DNA of 64,000 nt from an uncultured Bacteroidia bacterium. GTDB taxonomy: Bacteria > Bacteroidota > Bacteroidia > Bacteroidales > ML635J-15. Position 1 is the stretch's first letter; each line of letters begins with the position of its first letter. The stretch covers positions 124,001 to 188,000 of the forward strand of contig CADAXK010000004.1 of the NCBI GenBank assembly GCA_902791865.1, in the 5' to 3' direction. Made by a program: the position numbers and the translations under genes. The notes beneath the pieces are model-generated. The model saw nothing but the letters and a program-made list of their open reading frames with translations. It searched no databases and was not told where the DNA came from. Shown piece by piece: positions 9,258-19,200 of the stretch.

Positions 9258-11318
9258 ATGGCAAATAAAGGAAATATTGGTGTTACCACCGAAAACATCT
9301 TCCCAGTAATAAAGAAGTTCTTATACTCCGACCACGAAATTTTCCTCAGGGAACTGGTATCAAACGCAGTAGATGCAAGTCAGAAACTTAAAACCCTATC
9401 GCAGTCGGGCGAATACAAAGGAAATACCGACGACATTAAAGTAAAGGTATCGGTTAACAAGGACGCAAAGACCATCACCGTCAGCGATAACGGCATAGGT
9501 ATGACCGCCGAAGAAGTTGACAAGTACATCAACCAGATTGCATTCTCGGGTGCAGGCGACTTCCTCGACAAGTACAAGGACATTGCAAATTCCATCATCG
9601 GTCATTTCGGTCTTGGTTTCTACTCGTCGTTTATGGTTTCAGAAAAGGTTGAAATCATCACAAAGTCGTACCGCGATGGTGCTCAGGCTGTTCGCTGGGA
9701 ATGCAACGGCGACCCCGAATACACACTCGAAGAAACCGAAAAGCCCGAAATCGGTACCGACATCATCCTGCACATCGACAGCGAATCGGAAGAGTTCCTT
9801 GAAGAGAACAGAATCAAGGAAATGCTTGAGAAATACTGCAAATTCCTGCCAGTACCAGTAGTTTTTGGAAAGAAAAAGGAATGGAAAGACGGCAAAGAGC
9901 AGGAAACCGAAGAGGATAACATCATTAACGACACAAATCCTGCTTGGAAAAAGAAACCGACCGACCTCAAGGATGAGGACTATATGAAGTTCTACCACGA
10001 ACTCTACCCGATGAACTTCGAGGAACCGCTGTTCTACATCCACCTGAACGTCGATTACCCGTTCAACCTCACAGGTATCCTCTACTTCCCGAAACTGAAG
10101 TCGAACCTCGATGTAAACAAGAACAAGATTCAACTTTACTGCAATCAGGTTTTCGTTACCGATTCGGTCGAAGGCATTGTTCCTGAGTACCTTATGTTGT
10201 TGCACGGCGTTCTTGACTCTCCAGACATCCCGTTGAATGTTTCGAGAAGCTACCTGCAGAGCGATTCCAACGTAAAGAAGATTTCGAGCCACATTACCAA
10301 AAAGGTTGGCGACCGTCTTGCCGAGATTTTCAAGAACGACCGCAGCGAGTTCGAAAAGAAATGGGACGACATAAAGCTGTTCATCGAGTTCGGTATGATG
10401 TCTGACGAAAAGTTCTACGAAAAGGCAGAAAAATTTGCTCTTATCAAGAATACCGAAGGCAAATACTTCACTTTCGAGGAATACAAGAAGAAGATAGAAC
10501 CAGAACAGACCGACAAGGACAAACAGCTCGTTTACCTATATGCAACCGATGTCGAAGACCAGTATTCGTACATTCAGGCAGCCAAGGGCAAAGGCTACGA
10601 TGTGTTGCTGATGGACGGTCAACTTGACATTCATTTCATCAATTTCCTTGAACAGAAGTTCGGAGAGTGCCATTTTGTCCGTGTCGATTCAGACATTATC
10701 GACAACCTTATCCGCAAGGAAGAAAAGATTGAATCGGTTCTTGGTGCAAACGAACAGGACGACATCAAGTGGGCATTCCAGGGCGTAACTCCCGAAGACA
10801 AGCGCTTCTACGTTGTAAGCGACAGTATGTCTCCAGAAGATATGCCAGTTGTTATTGTCCGCGAAGAATTCATGCGCCGTATGAAGGACATGTCAGCATT
10901 TAGCGGAGGAACGAACTTCTACCGCGATATGCCTGATGACTACAAGGTTATCGTTAACACCAACCATCCGCTTATCGTTGGCATAAGCAAGGACTTGGAG
11001 AAAGCAACCGCCGACAAGCGCAGCGAAATCAACGCCGAAGCCGACAGGCTGAAAGCCGAGAAAGACGCACTTGACGAAAAGATGAAGCAGTACAAGAACG
11101 AGGATGAAAAGCCTGTTGAGGACAAGAATCGTCTCGATGACTTGCGCAAGCAAATTAACGAGAACGACGACAAGCGCAGGGACTTGTACAAGGAATACGG
11201 CAAGAGCCAGAAGATTGTAAGCCAGCTGTTCGACCTTGCCTTGCTTGCAAACAACCTGCTCAAGGGCGAATCGTTGAGCAAGTTCGTTGAACGCAGTGTC
11301 GATTTGCTGAAGAAATAA
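9258..11318 (+). CDS. htpG: HtpG, Hsp90-family molecular chaperone
   Basis: A 686-aa Hsp90 homologue. The N-terminal GHKL ATPase domain shows the Bergerat motifs: ELVSNAVDA, then VSDNGIGMT, then GHFGLGFYSSFMV. The middle domain has NVSRSYLQSD, which carries the conserved catalytic-loop Arg. The C-terminal region is charged with a helical stretch (about 600-650) and no eukaryotic MEEVD tail. It acts in the cytoplasm in ATP-driven folding of client proteins. The gene stands alone: 187 nt separate it from the upstream gene and a hairpin terminator follows at 11341. No CIRCE-type heat-shock operator was seen upstream. Confidence 0.97.
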   Translation: MANKGNIGVTTENIFPVIKKFLYSDHEIFLRELVSNAVDASQKLKTLSQSGEYKGNTDDIKVKVSVNKDAKTITVSDNGIGMTAEEVDKYINQIAFSGAGDFLDKYKDIANSIIGHFGLGFYSSFMVSEKVEIITKSYRDGAQAVRWECNGDPEYTLEETEKPEIGTDIILHIDSESEEFLEENRIKEMLEKYCKFLPVPVVFGKKKEWKDGKEQETEEDNIINDTNPAWKKKPTDLKDEDYMKFYHELYPMNFEEPLFYIHLNVDYPFNLTGILYFPKLKSNLDVNKNKIQLYCNQVFVTDSVEGIVPEYLMLLHGVLDSPDIPLNVSRSYLQSDSNVKKISSHITKKVGDRLAEIFKNDRSEFEKKWDDIKLFIEFGMMSDEKFYEKAEKFALIKNTEGKYFTFEEYKKKIEPEQTDKDKQLVYLYATDVEDQYSYIQAAKGKGYDVLLMDGQLDIHFINFLEQKFGECHFVRVDSDIIDNLIRKEEKIESVLGANEQDDIKWAFQGVTPEDKRFYVVSDSMSPEDMPVVIVREEFMRRMKDMSAFSGGTNFYRDMPDDYKVIVNTNHPLIVGISKDLEKATADKRSEINAEADRLKAEKDALDEKMKQYKNEDEKPVEDKNRLDDLRKQINENDDKRRDLYKEYGKSQKIVSQLFDLALLANNLLKGESLSKFVERSVDLLKK

Positions 11319-11340
11319 TCCACACAATACTTTATACCGA

Positions 11341-11369
11341 AAAAGGCGGAAAATGATTCCGCCTTTTTT
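11341..11369 (+). terminator. Rho-independent terminator after htpG
   Basis: An 11-bp perfect stem AAAAGGCGGAA / TTCCGCCTTTT with a 5-nt loop, followed directly by further T residues. It lies 22 nt past the htpG stop. Confidence 0.85.
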
Positions 11370-11429
11370 GCTTTTATACTATGCAAAACTTTTTTTCACA
11401 AATTGTTATTTGTTTCAAATAAAAAGCAT

Positions 11430-11437
11430 TATCTTTA
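11430..11437 (+). promoter_or_regulatory. -7 promoter box of the large surface protein
   Basis: TATCTTTA, one mismatch from TAnnTTTG, with TTTG at 11409-11412 as a possible -33 element (17-nt spacing, slightly short). It lies 27 nt upstream of the ATG at 11465. Confidence 0.4.
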
Positions 11438-11464
11438 ACCGATTTTTTGCAGAGGCTCATTTTG

Positions 11465-14400
11465 ATGAAACGAATACACCTTATATTAATAACAACCATT
11501 GCAATACTGCTGCAATGCAAGTCTATATTCGCACAGTACGAGTTCATCGAAAACAAAGGTCAGTGGCACGAAAATGTTAAGTTCAAGATGGAACTCAACG
11601 ATGGCGCTCTTTTCATCGAGGACAACGGCTTTACTTTCAACATTACCGACATCAAAATGGGACACCACTCCCACGCCCACGATGAGTACGAATGGCATGA
11701 CGACAATTCAGCCGGTCGCGGACATGCATACAAAGTAACATTCCGCAATGCAAAAAAGCCAAAAGATATAACAAGCAATCACGCCACAAGCGACTATTGC
11801 AACTACTTCATAGGTAGCGACGAATCGAAATGGGCATCGAATGTGAAAAAATTCCGTGAAGTGGAATGCTCCGGCATATACAACAACATCGACATACGCT
11901 ACTCATCGGATGGCAGAGGAATGAAGTACGACTTTGTTGTGCATCCAGGCGGAAACTACAGGGACATTCAACTCGAATACATTGGTACGGATGGCATTGA
12001 AGTAAAAGATGGTGTTCTGATTGCCCACACTACCATACGCGACATAATGGAATACACGCCAAAGGTTTACCAAATCATAAACGGCGATACCATAAACATC
12101 AGTTGCGAATATATATTGCGCAAAAACATTGTCGGGTACAAACTTTCGGAAAGCTACGACAAAAACTACGACCTTGTAATCGACCCATCTCTGGTATTCT
12201 CGACCTACACAGGCTCCACTGGCGACAACTGGGGCTTTACCGCCACATTCGACTACAACGACAATGTATTCTCGGGCGGAATTGTGTTTTCAACAGGCTA
12301 CCCCACCTCCACTGGCGCATATCAGGTCGACTACGCTGGAGGAACTCCATGGGCAGACAACGCCACAAGCTACCTTGAAGGTTGCGACATTGGCATCATA
12401 AAGTACAACTCGGATGGCACAAGCCGAATATACGCAACCTACCTTGGCGGACACAACGGTCAGGAAATGCCTCATAGCCTAGTCGCTACCGAAAGCAACC
12501 AGCTTGTCATAATGGGAACCACAGGTTCTCCCGACTTCCCCACCACGGCAAACGCCTACGACCGATCATTCAACGGAGGAACAAGCGTAACCTACGACAA
12601 TGTCATAGGTTTCCACGGCGGCGTTGACATTTTCGTTTCTAAACTTTCGGAAGATGGTTCTCAACTAGTTGGAAGCACCTATATCGGCGGTACTGGCAAC
12701 GATGGACTAAACTTCAAGGCATCATACACTCAACCCGACCCGAACACTGGCATCAACTATGTTGAAATGCACGGCAACGACTCGCTTTACTACAATTATG
12801 GTGATGGCGCCCGCGGTGAAGTTGTTGTAAGCAACAAATCATACATTTATGTTGGAACAAATACTTTCTCATCCGATTTTCCACAAGGCATAAACGAAGG
12901 CTTTCAGCCAACACATGGCGGTGGTCAGGATGGCGTTGTATTCGCCCTTAGCCCAGACCTTTCGCAACTTGCATGGAGTTCGTACATTGGCGGTTCGCAG
13001 GACGATGCAATATTCAGCGTTTCGCTCGACAACGAAGAAAATGTATTTGTAACTGGCGGAACGACATCATCAAACTTCCCAACGACCGCAAATGCATATA
13101 ACCAAACCTTCAATGGTGGAAGTACCGATGCTTTTGTCGCAAAGATAGCCCACAACGGGACTTTCCTGCTGACATCAACCTTCTTCGGTTCGTCCTCCTA
13201 CGACAACGCCTACTTCGTTCGCACCGACCGCAACGACAAGGTTTATATCTGCGGACAAACGAAATGCGGTGGAACAACTCTAGTACAAAATGCAGGATAC
13301 TATGTCGCAAATAGCGGCCAGTTCATTACAAAATTCAACAACGACCTTACCAGCGTTGAATGGTCGACACAATTCGGCACAAACACTGGCAAGCCTAACA
13401 TTTCGATAACAGCCTTTGCCGTAGATGTTTGCAACAGGGTTTACCTATCGGGCTGGGGACGCGAATGGCCGTTCAACTACTACGATGCTCAAGCACACTA
13501 CTACACATGGGATCAGGAATTTGGCACAAAGAACATGCAGGTAACCGCTGATGCTATTCAGGACACAACCGATGGCATGGACTTCTATGTGCTTGTGCTT
13601 AACGAAGATGTAAGCGCACTCGAATATGCAACATTCTTCGGCGAACTTCGATACACAAGCTGCAGCGCATCTGGTCGCGACCATGTAGATGGCGGTACTA
13701 GCCGTTTCGACAAGAAGGGACATATAATACAGTCGGTGTGTGCAAGCTGCGGCGGCTGCCAAATGTTCCCGGCAAGTCCATCGGATGTGTGGTCTACATC
13801 CAATAACTCGACAAACTGCAACAATGCGGTATTCAAAATCAGAATAATAGAAAATCTTGCCGAAGCAAACTTCAACCCTGTGCCTGTTGGATGCGCCCCA
13901 TACAATGTGCAGTTTGAAAACACCTCGCAGGGAACATCCTTCCTTTGGGAATTTGGCGATGGTACAACATCGACACAAACTAACCCATCACACACCTATA
14001 CCAATGGAGGATCATACATTGTAACACTAATTGCGCGTGACCCTGCAAGCTGCAACATGACCGACACAATACGCAGAACAATAACCGTTGTATCACCAAG
14101 TCCATCGAACCTCTATGACATTACAAGTTGTCCGGGCGAAAGCGTAATAATCGGACCCGAAACCGACTACCCGGATGGCACAACTTTCCAATGGATACAA
14201 GGAAGCGGATTTAGCAATCCAAACATACAAAACCCAAGTGTGACACCGACACAAACAACAACTTACACGCTTGTTGCTCATGGGGTTTGCAATGATACAG
14301 TAACGCAGACCGTCAATGTCATAATCCCAGATGTAGGACTTACCACCTCGAACGACACTACAATATGTCCTGGCGGAACCGCCACACTGCAAGTTTTCCC

Positions 14401-16480
14401 GACAGGAAATGCCGTAGCTTGGGAATGGTCCGCCGACCCAAACTTCTCATCAATATTCTCGACAGAACAAATTGTTGATGTTTCGCCAGAAAATAGCCTC
14501 ACCTACTATGTCAGGGTACGCGAATCGGAATGTAACACCTACGCAACAGGTCAGGTAAGAGTAACAATACACAGGTTCAACTACAGTCTCACACCATCGC
14601 ACATCATTTGCCCGAATGCTCAGGTACAACTTACTGTTACAAACAACAGCAGCGACCAGCTCACCTACCAATGGCAAGGCACAGGAATAGTAAGTGGCGG
14701 AAACACAAACTCGCCAACCGTAGCCCCGACATCTGCAACGACATACACCGTCACAATTACAAACCAGATGGGCTGTACAACCACCGACCAAGTTGAAGTT
14801 ACAATAGACTTCATAACCAGTAGCATAGGCACGACTACCCACAACATTTGTCACGGATATTGCGAAGGAACGGCAGAAATCATTGCAAATGGAATAGAAC
14901 CATATTCGTACAACTGGAGCAATGGTCAGTCGGCACAAACAGCAACAGAACTTTGTGCAGGAAGCTACACAGTAACTGTTACCGATGGAAACTCTTGCAC
15001 AACGACAAATACGGTCACAATTTCAGAACCTACAGCGATAACGATTAACTTCACAAACATACAGGAACCTATTTGCGATGGAGTTGGCTACGGTTCGGCG
15101 ACAGCAAATGTTTCGGGCGGAACTCCAGGATATTCGTATCAATGGGATATCAACGACTACACAACAGCCACCAACAACGAATGCTTGGTTGGCGCAAACA
15201 CCGTCACCGTTACCGACCAAAATGGATGTACAGCATCCAACACAATAGAAATGCCAGCTCCAGGAACATTGACATCGCAAACCGAATCTGTAACACATGT
15301 ATCATGCAATGGCTTCTGCGATGGAGCAATAAGCATCTCGGCCAGCGGAGGTACTTCACCATATACTTACAACTGGTCGAACGGTGAACATGGAACCGAA
15401 ATTCACGGACTTTGCGCCGGCAGATACATAGTAACAGTAATCGATGCTGACAACTGCGTGTCGCACCAGTTTGCCAACATTACAGAACCTGATGTATTAA
15501 ACACCTACATTCAGGAAACCGACCCGATACTTTGCTACGGTGGCTCGGCAACAATCAACTCGATAACCTACGGAGGCACAATACCATACACATTCCTATG
15601 GTCAACTGGCGAAACCACAAACACGCAAATAAATGTCCCAGCAGGAAACTATTCGATTGTCGTCACCGACAGCCATGGTTGCACTGCCGAAGCATATATA
15701 GCAATATCACAGCCAGATGAACTTCGGATTTCCAGCAGCATCACTAACCAGCTATGCGACAACAACTGCAACGGAAAAATTAAAACCTCAGTCATCGGCG
15801 GCATCCAACCATACCAATACAGATGGTCGAATTCGGAAACGACAAGCTATATAGAAAATCTCTGCCACGGAGACTATTCGCTGACAGTTACCGATGCAAA
15901 CGGCTGCCGACTTTATGAAGAATATTCAATTACCAACTTGAGATATGTTCCCGCCCTTGATGCAACGATAAGTTCTGATATTATTTATCGTGGCGAATAT
16001 GTCAGACTTTCTGCAATAACCGAAACTAGTGGCACCTTCGAATGGGACAATGGAAAAATACTTGACAATGAAATGGCTGCATCCCCGTTGGCGCATCCAT
16101 CAGAAAATACACTTTTCACGGTTATATTCCACGATGGCAACAATTGTATAGCAATCGATACCATATCGGTGATTGTAAAAGAAGTAATTTGTGACGACCC
16201 GTACATTTTCGTGCCAAACGCATTCACTCCAAACGGTGATGGCAACAACGACTATTTCCGTCCATTCTACCCGGGCGCCATTGTAACGGAAATGTACTTC
16301 GCAGTTTACGACCGCTGGGGATCTATAGTCTACGAAACCGACAACATTCGCGCCGATGGCTGGAACGGAACATACAAGGGCAAACAACTCGCTCCCGATG
16401 TATATGTATTTTGGCTGAAAGCCAAGTGTATAAATGGTGAAGAATACGAACATCGCGGTAATGTCACATTAATTAGGTAA
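11465..16480 (+). CDS. Large T9SS-exported surface protein with PKD and SprB-like repeats
   Basis: A 1671-aa protein. After the signal peptide (ending IFAQ) comes an N-terminal domain starting FIENKGQWHENVKF (DUF7948 type, about 20-240), then SBBP-type beta-propeller repeats with recurrent Y-IGG / TYLGG blocks (about 245-760), one PKD domain (FLWEFGDGTTS, about 800-880), Ig-like segments, and a row of cysteine-bearing SprB-like repeats with recurring YNWSNG and VTDxNGC motifs (about 1130-1480). The C-terminus is a gliding-motility/T9SS type B sorting domain (FVPNAFTPNGDGNNDYF, then YDRWGS and GWNGTYKGK). It should be exported and held at the cell surface, where such proteins act in adhesion or motility. 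The frame opens with TTG at 11447, but the signal peptide starts at ATG 11465. Confidence 0.9.
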   Translation: MKRIHLILITTIAILLQCKSIFAQYEFIENKGQWHENVKFKMELNDGALFIEDNGFTFNITDIKMGHHSHAHDEYEWHDDNSAGRGHAYKVTFRNAKKPKDITSNHATSDYCNYFIGSDESKWASNVKKFREVECSGIYNNIDIRYSSDGRGMKYDFVVHPGGNYRDIQLEYIGTDGIEVKDGVLIAHTTIRDIMEYTPKVYQIINGDTINISCEYILRKNIVGYKLSESYDKNYDLVIDPSLVFSTYTGSTGDNWGFTATFDYNDNVFSGGIVFSTGYPTSTGAYQVDYAGGTPWADNATSYLEGCDIGIIKYNSDGTSRIYATYLGGHNGQEMPHSLVATESNQLVIMGTTGSPDFPTTANAYDRSFNGGTSVTYDNVIGFHGGVDIFVSKLSEDGSQLVGSTYIGGTGNDGLNFKASYTQPDPNTGINYVEMHGNDSLYYNYGDGARGEVVVSNKSYIYVGTNTFSSDFPQGINEGFQPTHGGGQDGVVFALSPDLSQLAWSSYIGGSQDDAIFSVSLDNEENVFVTGGTTSSNFPTTANAYNQTFNGGSTDAFVAKIAHNGTFLLTSTFFGSSSYDNAYFVRTDRNDKVYICGQTKCGGTTLVQNAGYYVANSGQFITKFNNDLTSVEWSTQFGTNTGKPNISITAFAVDVCNRVYLSGWGREWPFNYYDAQAHYYTWDQEFGTKNMQVTADAIQDTTDGMDFYVLVLNEDVSALEYATFFGELRYTSCSASGRDHVDGGTSRFDKKGHIIQSVCASCGGCQMFPASPSDVWSTSNNSTNCNNAVFKIRIIENLAEANFNPVPVGCAPYNVQFENTSQGTSFLWEFGDGTTSTQTNPSHTYTNGGSYIVTLIARDPASCNMTDTIRRTITVVSPSPSNLYDITSCPGESVIIGPETDYPDGTTFQWIQGSGFSNPNIQNPSVTPTQTTTYTLVAHGVCNDTVTQTVNVIIPDVGLTTSNDTTICPGGTATLQVFPTGNAVAWEWSADPNFSSIFSTEQIVDVSPENSLTYYVRVRESECNTYATGQVRVTIHRFNYSLTPSHIICPNAQVQLTVTNNSSDQLTYQWQGTGIVSGGNTNSPTVAPTSATTYTVTITNQMGCTTTDQVEVTIDFITSSIGTTTHNICHGYCEGTAEIIANGIEPYSYNWSNGQSAQTATELCAGSYTVTVTDGNSCTTTNTVTISEPTAITINFTNIQEPICDGVGYGSATANVSGGTPGYSYQWDINDYTTATNNECLVGANTVTVTDQNGCTASNTIEMPAPGTLTSQTESVTHVSCNGFCDGAISISASGGTSPYTYNWSNGEHGTEIHGLCAGRYIVTVIDADNCVSHQFANITEPDVLNTYIQETDPILCYGGSATINSITYGGTIPYTFLWSTGETTNTQINVPAGNYSIVVTDSHGCTAEAYIAISQPDELRISSSITNQLCDNNCNGKIKTSVIGGIQPYQYRWSNSETTSYIENLCHGDYSLTVTDANGCRLYEEYSITNLRYVPALDATISSDIIYRGEYVRLSAITETSGTFEWDNGKILDNEMAASPLAHPSENTLFTVIFHDGNNCIAIDTISVIVKEVICDDPYIFVPNAFTPNGDGNNDYFRPFYPGAIVTEMYFAVYDRWGSIVYETDNIRADGWNGTYKGKQLAPDVYVFWLKAKCINGEEYEHRGNVTLIR

Positions 16481-16487
16481 AAAATAC

Positions 16488-17945
16488 ATGGAAGAAATAA
16501 TATCAACTATAAGTTCATACGTCTGGAGCGCACCGCTTGTTATATTGTGCTTGGCAGCAGGACTTTATTTCTCCTTTGGAACAAGATTCGTTCAGGTAAG
16601 ACGATTCGGCGAAATGGTAAAATTGCTTTTTTCTACCGACAAGACGCAAAAGACAGGAATCTCATCGTTTCAGGCATTTGCAATGGCACTGTCGGGACGA
16701 GTAGGCACTGGAAACATTGTTGGCGTAGCAACCGCAATAGGCTACGGCGGTCCTGGCGCAATAGTATGGATGTGGATTATCGCCTTCCTCGGTGCAGGTT
16801 CAGCCTTTGCAGAAGCAACTCTCGCTCAAATCTACAAGGATGAACACAATGGTCAATTCCGTGGCGGTCCATCCTACTACATCGAAAAAGGACTTAAATG
16901 CAAATGGCTGGCAATAATATTCGCCGTATGCTCTGTGCTTGCCTGCGGAATTTTCCTTCCGCCAGTACATTCAAACGGCATAGCCACATCTTTTTCCAAT
17001 GCCTTTGGCATAGACACAATGTATGTTGGAATAATTGTGGCAGTGCTAATAGCACTTGTAATCATTGGCGGAGTAAAGCGAATTGCAAATGTCGCACAGA
17101 TAATAGCCCCACTGATGGCAGTAATTTACATAATTCTTTCGATTGTAGTTCTAATTTGCAATGCAGGAAATGTTCCATCAGCATTCAAGGATATGATTAC
17201 AAGCGCTTTCGGAATGAATGAAATGCTTGGCGGAATACTCGGCAGCACCATTGCATGGGGAGTAAAGCGTGGAATCTACTCAAATGAGGCGGGACAAGGT
17301 ACCGGTCCAATCGTGGCGGCGGCAGCAAAAGTCTCCCACCCTGTAAAACAAGGACTTGTGCAGGCATTTTCGGTTTACATCGACACATTGCTAGTATGCA
17401 CCGCAACAGCAGTAATGATTCTCGCCACCAAGACCTATAATATATACGATGGCGACGGCAACCTGCTATTCGCTTCTCCTATCGCACAGCTTGGCGCACC
17501 CGATGTTTCGTATACATCCACGGCACTTGGAACACTTGTCGGCTCTACGTGGGGAAACATAATAATTTCGGTAGCATTGTTCTTCTTCGCTTTCACCACC
17601 GTGATGGCATATTACTACTACGCCGAAACCAATGTCGTATATCTTTTCGGCAACGGGCGCAAGGAAAAGATTGCAATCTGGTGCGTAAGATTTTCGGTTA
17701 TTGGAATGGTGTTCTTCGGTTCGCTCCACGAAGCAAAGACCGTGTGGGACTTAGGCGACATCGGCGTAGGTTCGATGGCATGGATAAATGTAATTGCAAT
17801 CCTCTTGCTTTCGCCAAAGGTTTTCAAACTGCTGAAATCTTTCGAAAAGCAGAAGAAGCAAGGCAAGGAACCCGAATTCCACCCCGATGAAATGAATATC
17901 AAGGGAGCTGACTTCTGGGAGAAGAAGAAAAATGACAATGCTTAG
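16488..17945 (+). CDS. Sodium:alanine/glycine symporter (AGCS family)
   Basis: A 485-aa inner-membrane protein with about 10-11 hydrophobic segments. The AGCS signature is clear: GRVGTGNIVGVATAIGYGGPGAIVWMW near residue 70, and later WGVKRGIYSNEAGQGTGPI around 265. Members import alanine or glycine with Na+. It begins 7 nt after the large surface protein's stop codon, close enough for read-through, although the functions look unrelated. The substrate cannot be decided from sequence alone. Confidence 0.93.
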   Translation: MEEIISTISSYVWSAPLVILCLAAGLYFSFGTRFVQVRRFGEMVKLLFSTDKTQKTGISSFQAFAMALSGRVGTGNIVGVATAIGYGGPGAIVWMWIIAFLGAGSAFAEATLAQIYKDEHNGQFRGGPSYYIEKGLKCKWLAIIFAVCSVLACGIFLPPVHSNGIATSFSNAFGIDTMYVGIIVAVLIALVIIGGVKRIANVAQIIAPLMAVIYIILSIVVLICNAGNVPSAFKDMITSAFGMNEMLGGILGSTIAWGVKRGIYSNEAGQGTGPIVAAAAKVSHPVKQGLVQAFSVYIDTLLVCTATAVMILATKTYNIYDGDGNLLFASPIAQLGAPDVSYTSTALGTLVGSTWGNIIISVALFFFAFTTVMAYYYYAETNVVYLFGNGRKEKIAIWCVRFSVIGMVFFGSLHEAKTVWDLGDIGVGSMAWINVIAILLLSPKVFKLLKSFEKQKKQGKEPEFHPDEMNIKGADFWEKKKNDNA

Positions 17946-18036
17946 TCAACCATTTGAAAAAGTTGCTATTAACAAAATTATCCGCAGATGTTAAAAAAAA
18001 TCGCCTGCCAATGGCATAATATTGACAATATAAGAA

Positions 18037-18044
18037 TAAATTTG
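18037..18044 (+). promoter_or_regulatory. -7 promoter box of the trx-sufE-DUF59 operon
   Basis: TAAATTTG matches TAnnTTTG exactly. A weak -33 candidate (ATTGAC at 18021) lies upstream. The ATG of the thioredoxin gene is at 18108, giving a leader of about 60 nt. Confidence 0.5.
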
Positions 18045-18107
18045 CAACTGCGTTGATTTTGGCACAATAGTGGAATTTTATATTTAGTAACAATAAATTA
18101 TACGGAT

Positions 18108-18422
18108 ATGTTAGAAATTACAGAACAGAACTACGATGAATTAATAGGCAATACCAATCTGCCAGTAGTATTGGATTTTGGTGCAACATGGTGCGGTCCA
18201 TGCCAAGTTATTAAGCCATACATTGAAAAAATGAGCAACACCTACGAAGGCAAGGCAATAGTTGCAAAGGTTGACATCGACGAAGCCGGCGATCTGCCAA
18301 TGAAGTTCGGCATTAGAAATGTACCTACAGTAATTTACCTGAAAGACGGAAAGGTTGTTGACCGCGTTGTCGGTGCTGTTCCAGAAGCACAGTTAATTGA
18401 GAAACTAGAAGCTATTTTATAA
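18108..18422 (+). CDS. trxA: Thioredoxin
   Basis: A 104-aa single-domain thioredoxin without signal peptide. The active site W28-C29-G30-P31-C32 and the cis-Pro loop (RNVPTVIY) are present, and the length equals classic TrxA. It reduces protein disulfides in the cytoplasm. First gene of a three-gene group with sufE (9 nt downstream) and a DUF59 gene, which places thiol redox chemistry next to Fe-S cluster assembly. Because a Bacteroidales genome usually holds several thioredoxins, the symbol is a family-level name. Confidence 0.93.
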   Translation: MLEITEQNYDELIGNTNLPVVLDFGATWCGPCQVIKPYIEKMSNTYEGKAIVAKVDIDEAGDLPMKFGIRNVPTVIYLKDGKVVDRVVGAVPEAQLIEKLEAIL

Positions 18423-18431
18423 GTCAGGGAA

Positions 18432-18848
18432 ATGACAATAAATGAAATACAAGACGGAATAATCGAAGATTTTTCCGTCTTTGACGATTGGATGGACAAG
18501 TATGCCTACCTCATTGAGCTTGGTGGTGAACTGCCAGCTTTTGATGAGGCACATCGTACCGACAGCAACCTTATAAAGGGATGCCAGTCGAAAGTATGGT
18601 TCAATGCTGAATATGTTGACGGGAAAATCGTTTTCACCGCCGACAGCGATGCCATAATAACCAAGGGAATAGCATCGTTGCTAATAAAGGTGATGTCGAA
18701 CCAGACTCCACAAGACATTCTGAATGCCGACCTGTACTTCATTGATAAAATCGGTCTTACGCAGCACTTGTCCCCCACCCGTTCAAATGGATTGCTTTCG
18801 ATGGTGAAGCAGATTAAGATTTACGCACTCGCATACTCAAAAAAGTAA
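18432..18848 (+). CDS. sufE: SufE-family sulfur acceptor for Fe-S cluster assembly
   Basis: A 138-aa SufE protein. The sulfur-accepting cysteine is C51 in the motif NLIKGCQSKVW, as in the family. SufE takes persulfide sulfur from the SufS cysteine desulfurase and passes it to the SufBCD scaffold in the cytoplasm. The rest of the suf operon is not in this window. It sits between thioredoxin and a DUF59/SufT-like gene with gaps of 9 and 4 nt, so the trio is one transcription unit. Confidence 0.93.
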   Translation: MTINEIQDGIIEDFSVFDDWMDKYAYLIELGGELPAFDEAHRTDSNLIKGCQSKVWFNAEYVDGKIVFTADSDAIITKGIASLLIKVMSNQTPQDILNADLYFIDKIGLTQHLSPTRSNGLLSMVKQIKIYALAYSKK

Positions 18849-18852
18849 CAAA

Positions 18853-19167
18853 ATGAAGACTAAACTCGAATTGCAACAGGAGATTATTGCTGCCTTGCGA
18901 ACTGTAAGCGACCCTGAAATCAATGTCAACATATACGAACTCGGGCTTATTTACCGCATCGACATTAACGACAGCAACGATGTGGAGATTGACATGACCA
19001 TGACCGCCCCCAACTGCCCTATGGCCGAAGACCTTTTAGTCTGGGCTCGCGATGCCGTAAAAAACATTGAAGAAGTAAAATCCGTAAACATAAATCTTGT
19101 CTTCGAACCTCCTTGGACACCATCAATGATGAGCGAAGAAGCAAAGTTGGAACTCAATATGTTCTAA
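18853..19167 (+). CDS. DUF59/MIP18-family Fe-S maturation protein
   Basis: A 104-aa protein of the MIP18/PaaD/SufT (DUF59) family: N-terminal LRTVSDPEINVNIYELGLIY, then TAPNCPMAEDL with the conserved cysteine, then LVFEPPWTPSMMSEEAK. Family members help mature Fe-S proteins. It follows sufE by 4 nt. Downstream, 33 nt separate it from the convergent LysM/M23 gene and contain a small palindrome (ACCAAACATTTGGT, 19187-19200) that might serve as a weak bidirectional terminator. Confidence 0.88.
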   Translation: MKTKLELQQEIIAALRTVSDPEINVNIYELGLIYRIDINDSNDVEIDMTMTAPNCPMAEDLLVWARDAVKNIEEVKSVNINLVFEPPWTPSMMSEEAKLELNMF

Positions 19168-19200
19168 ACTTTGTAAAATAAAGATTACCAAACATTTGGT

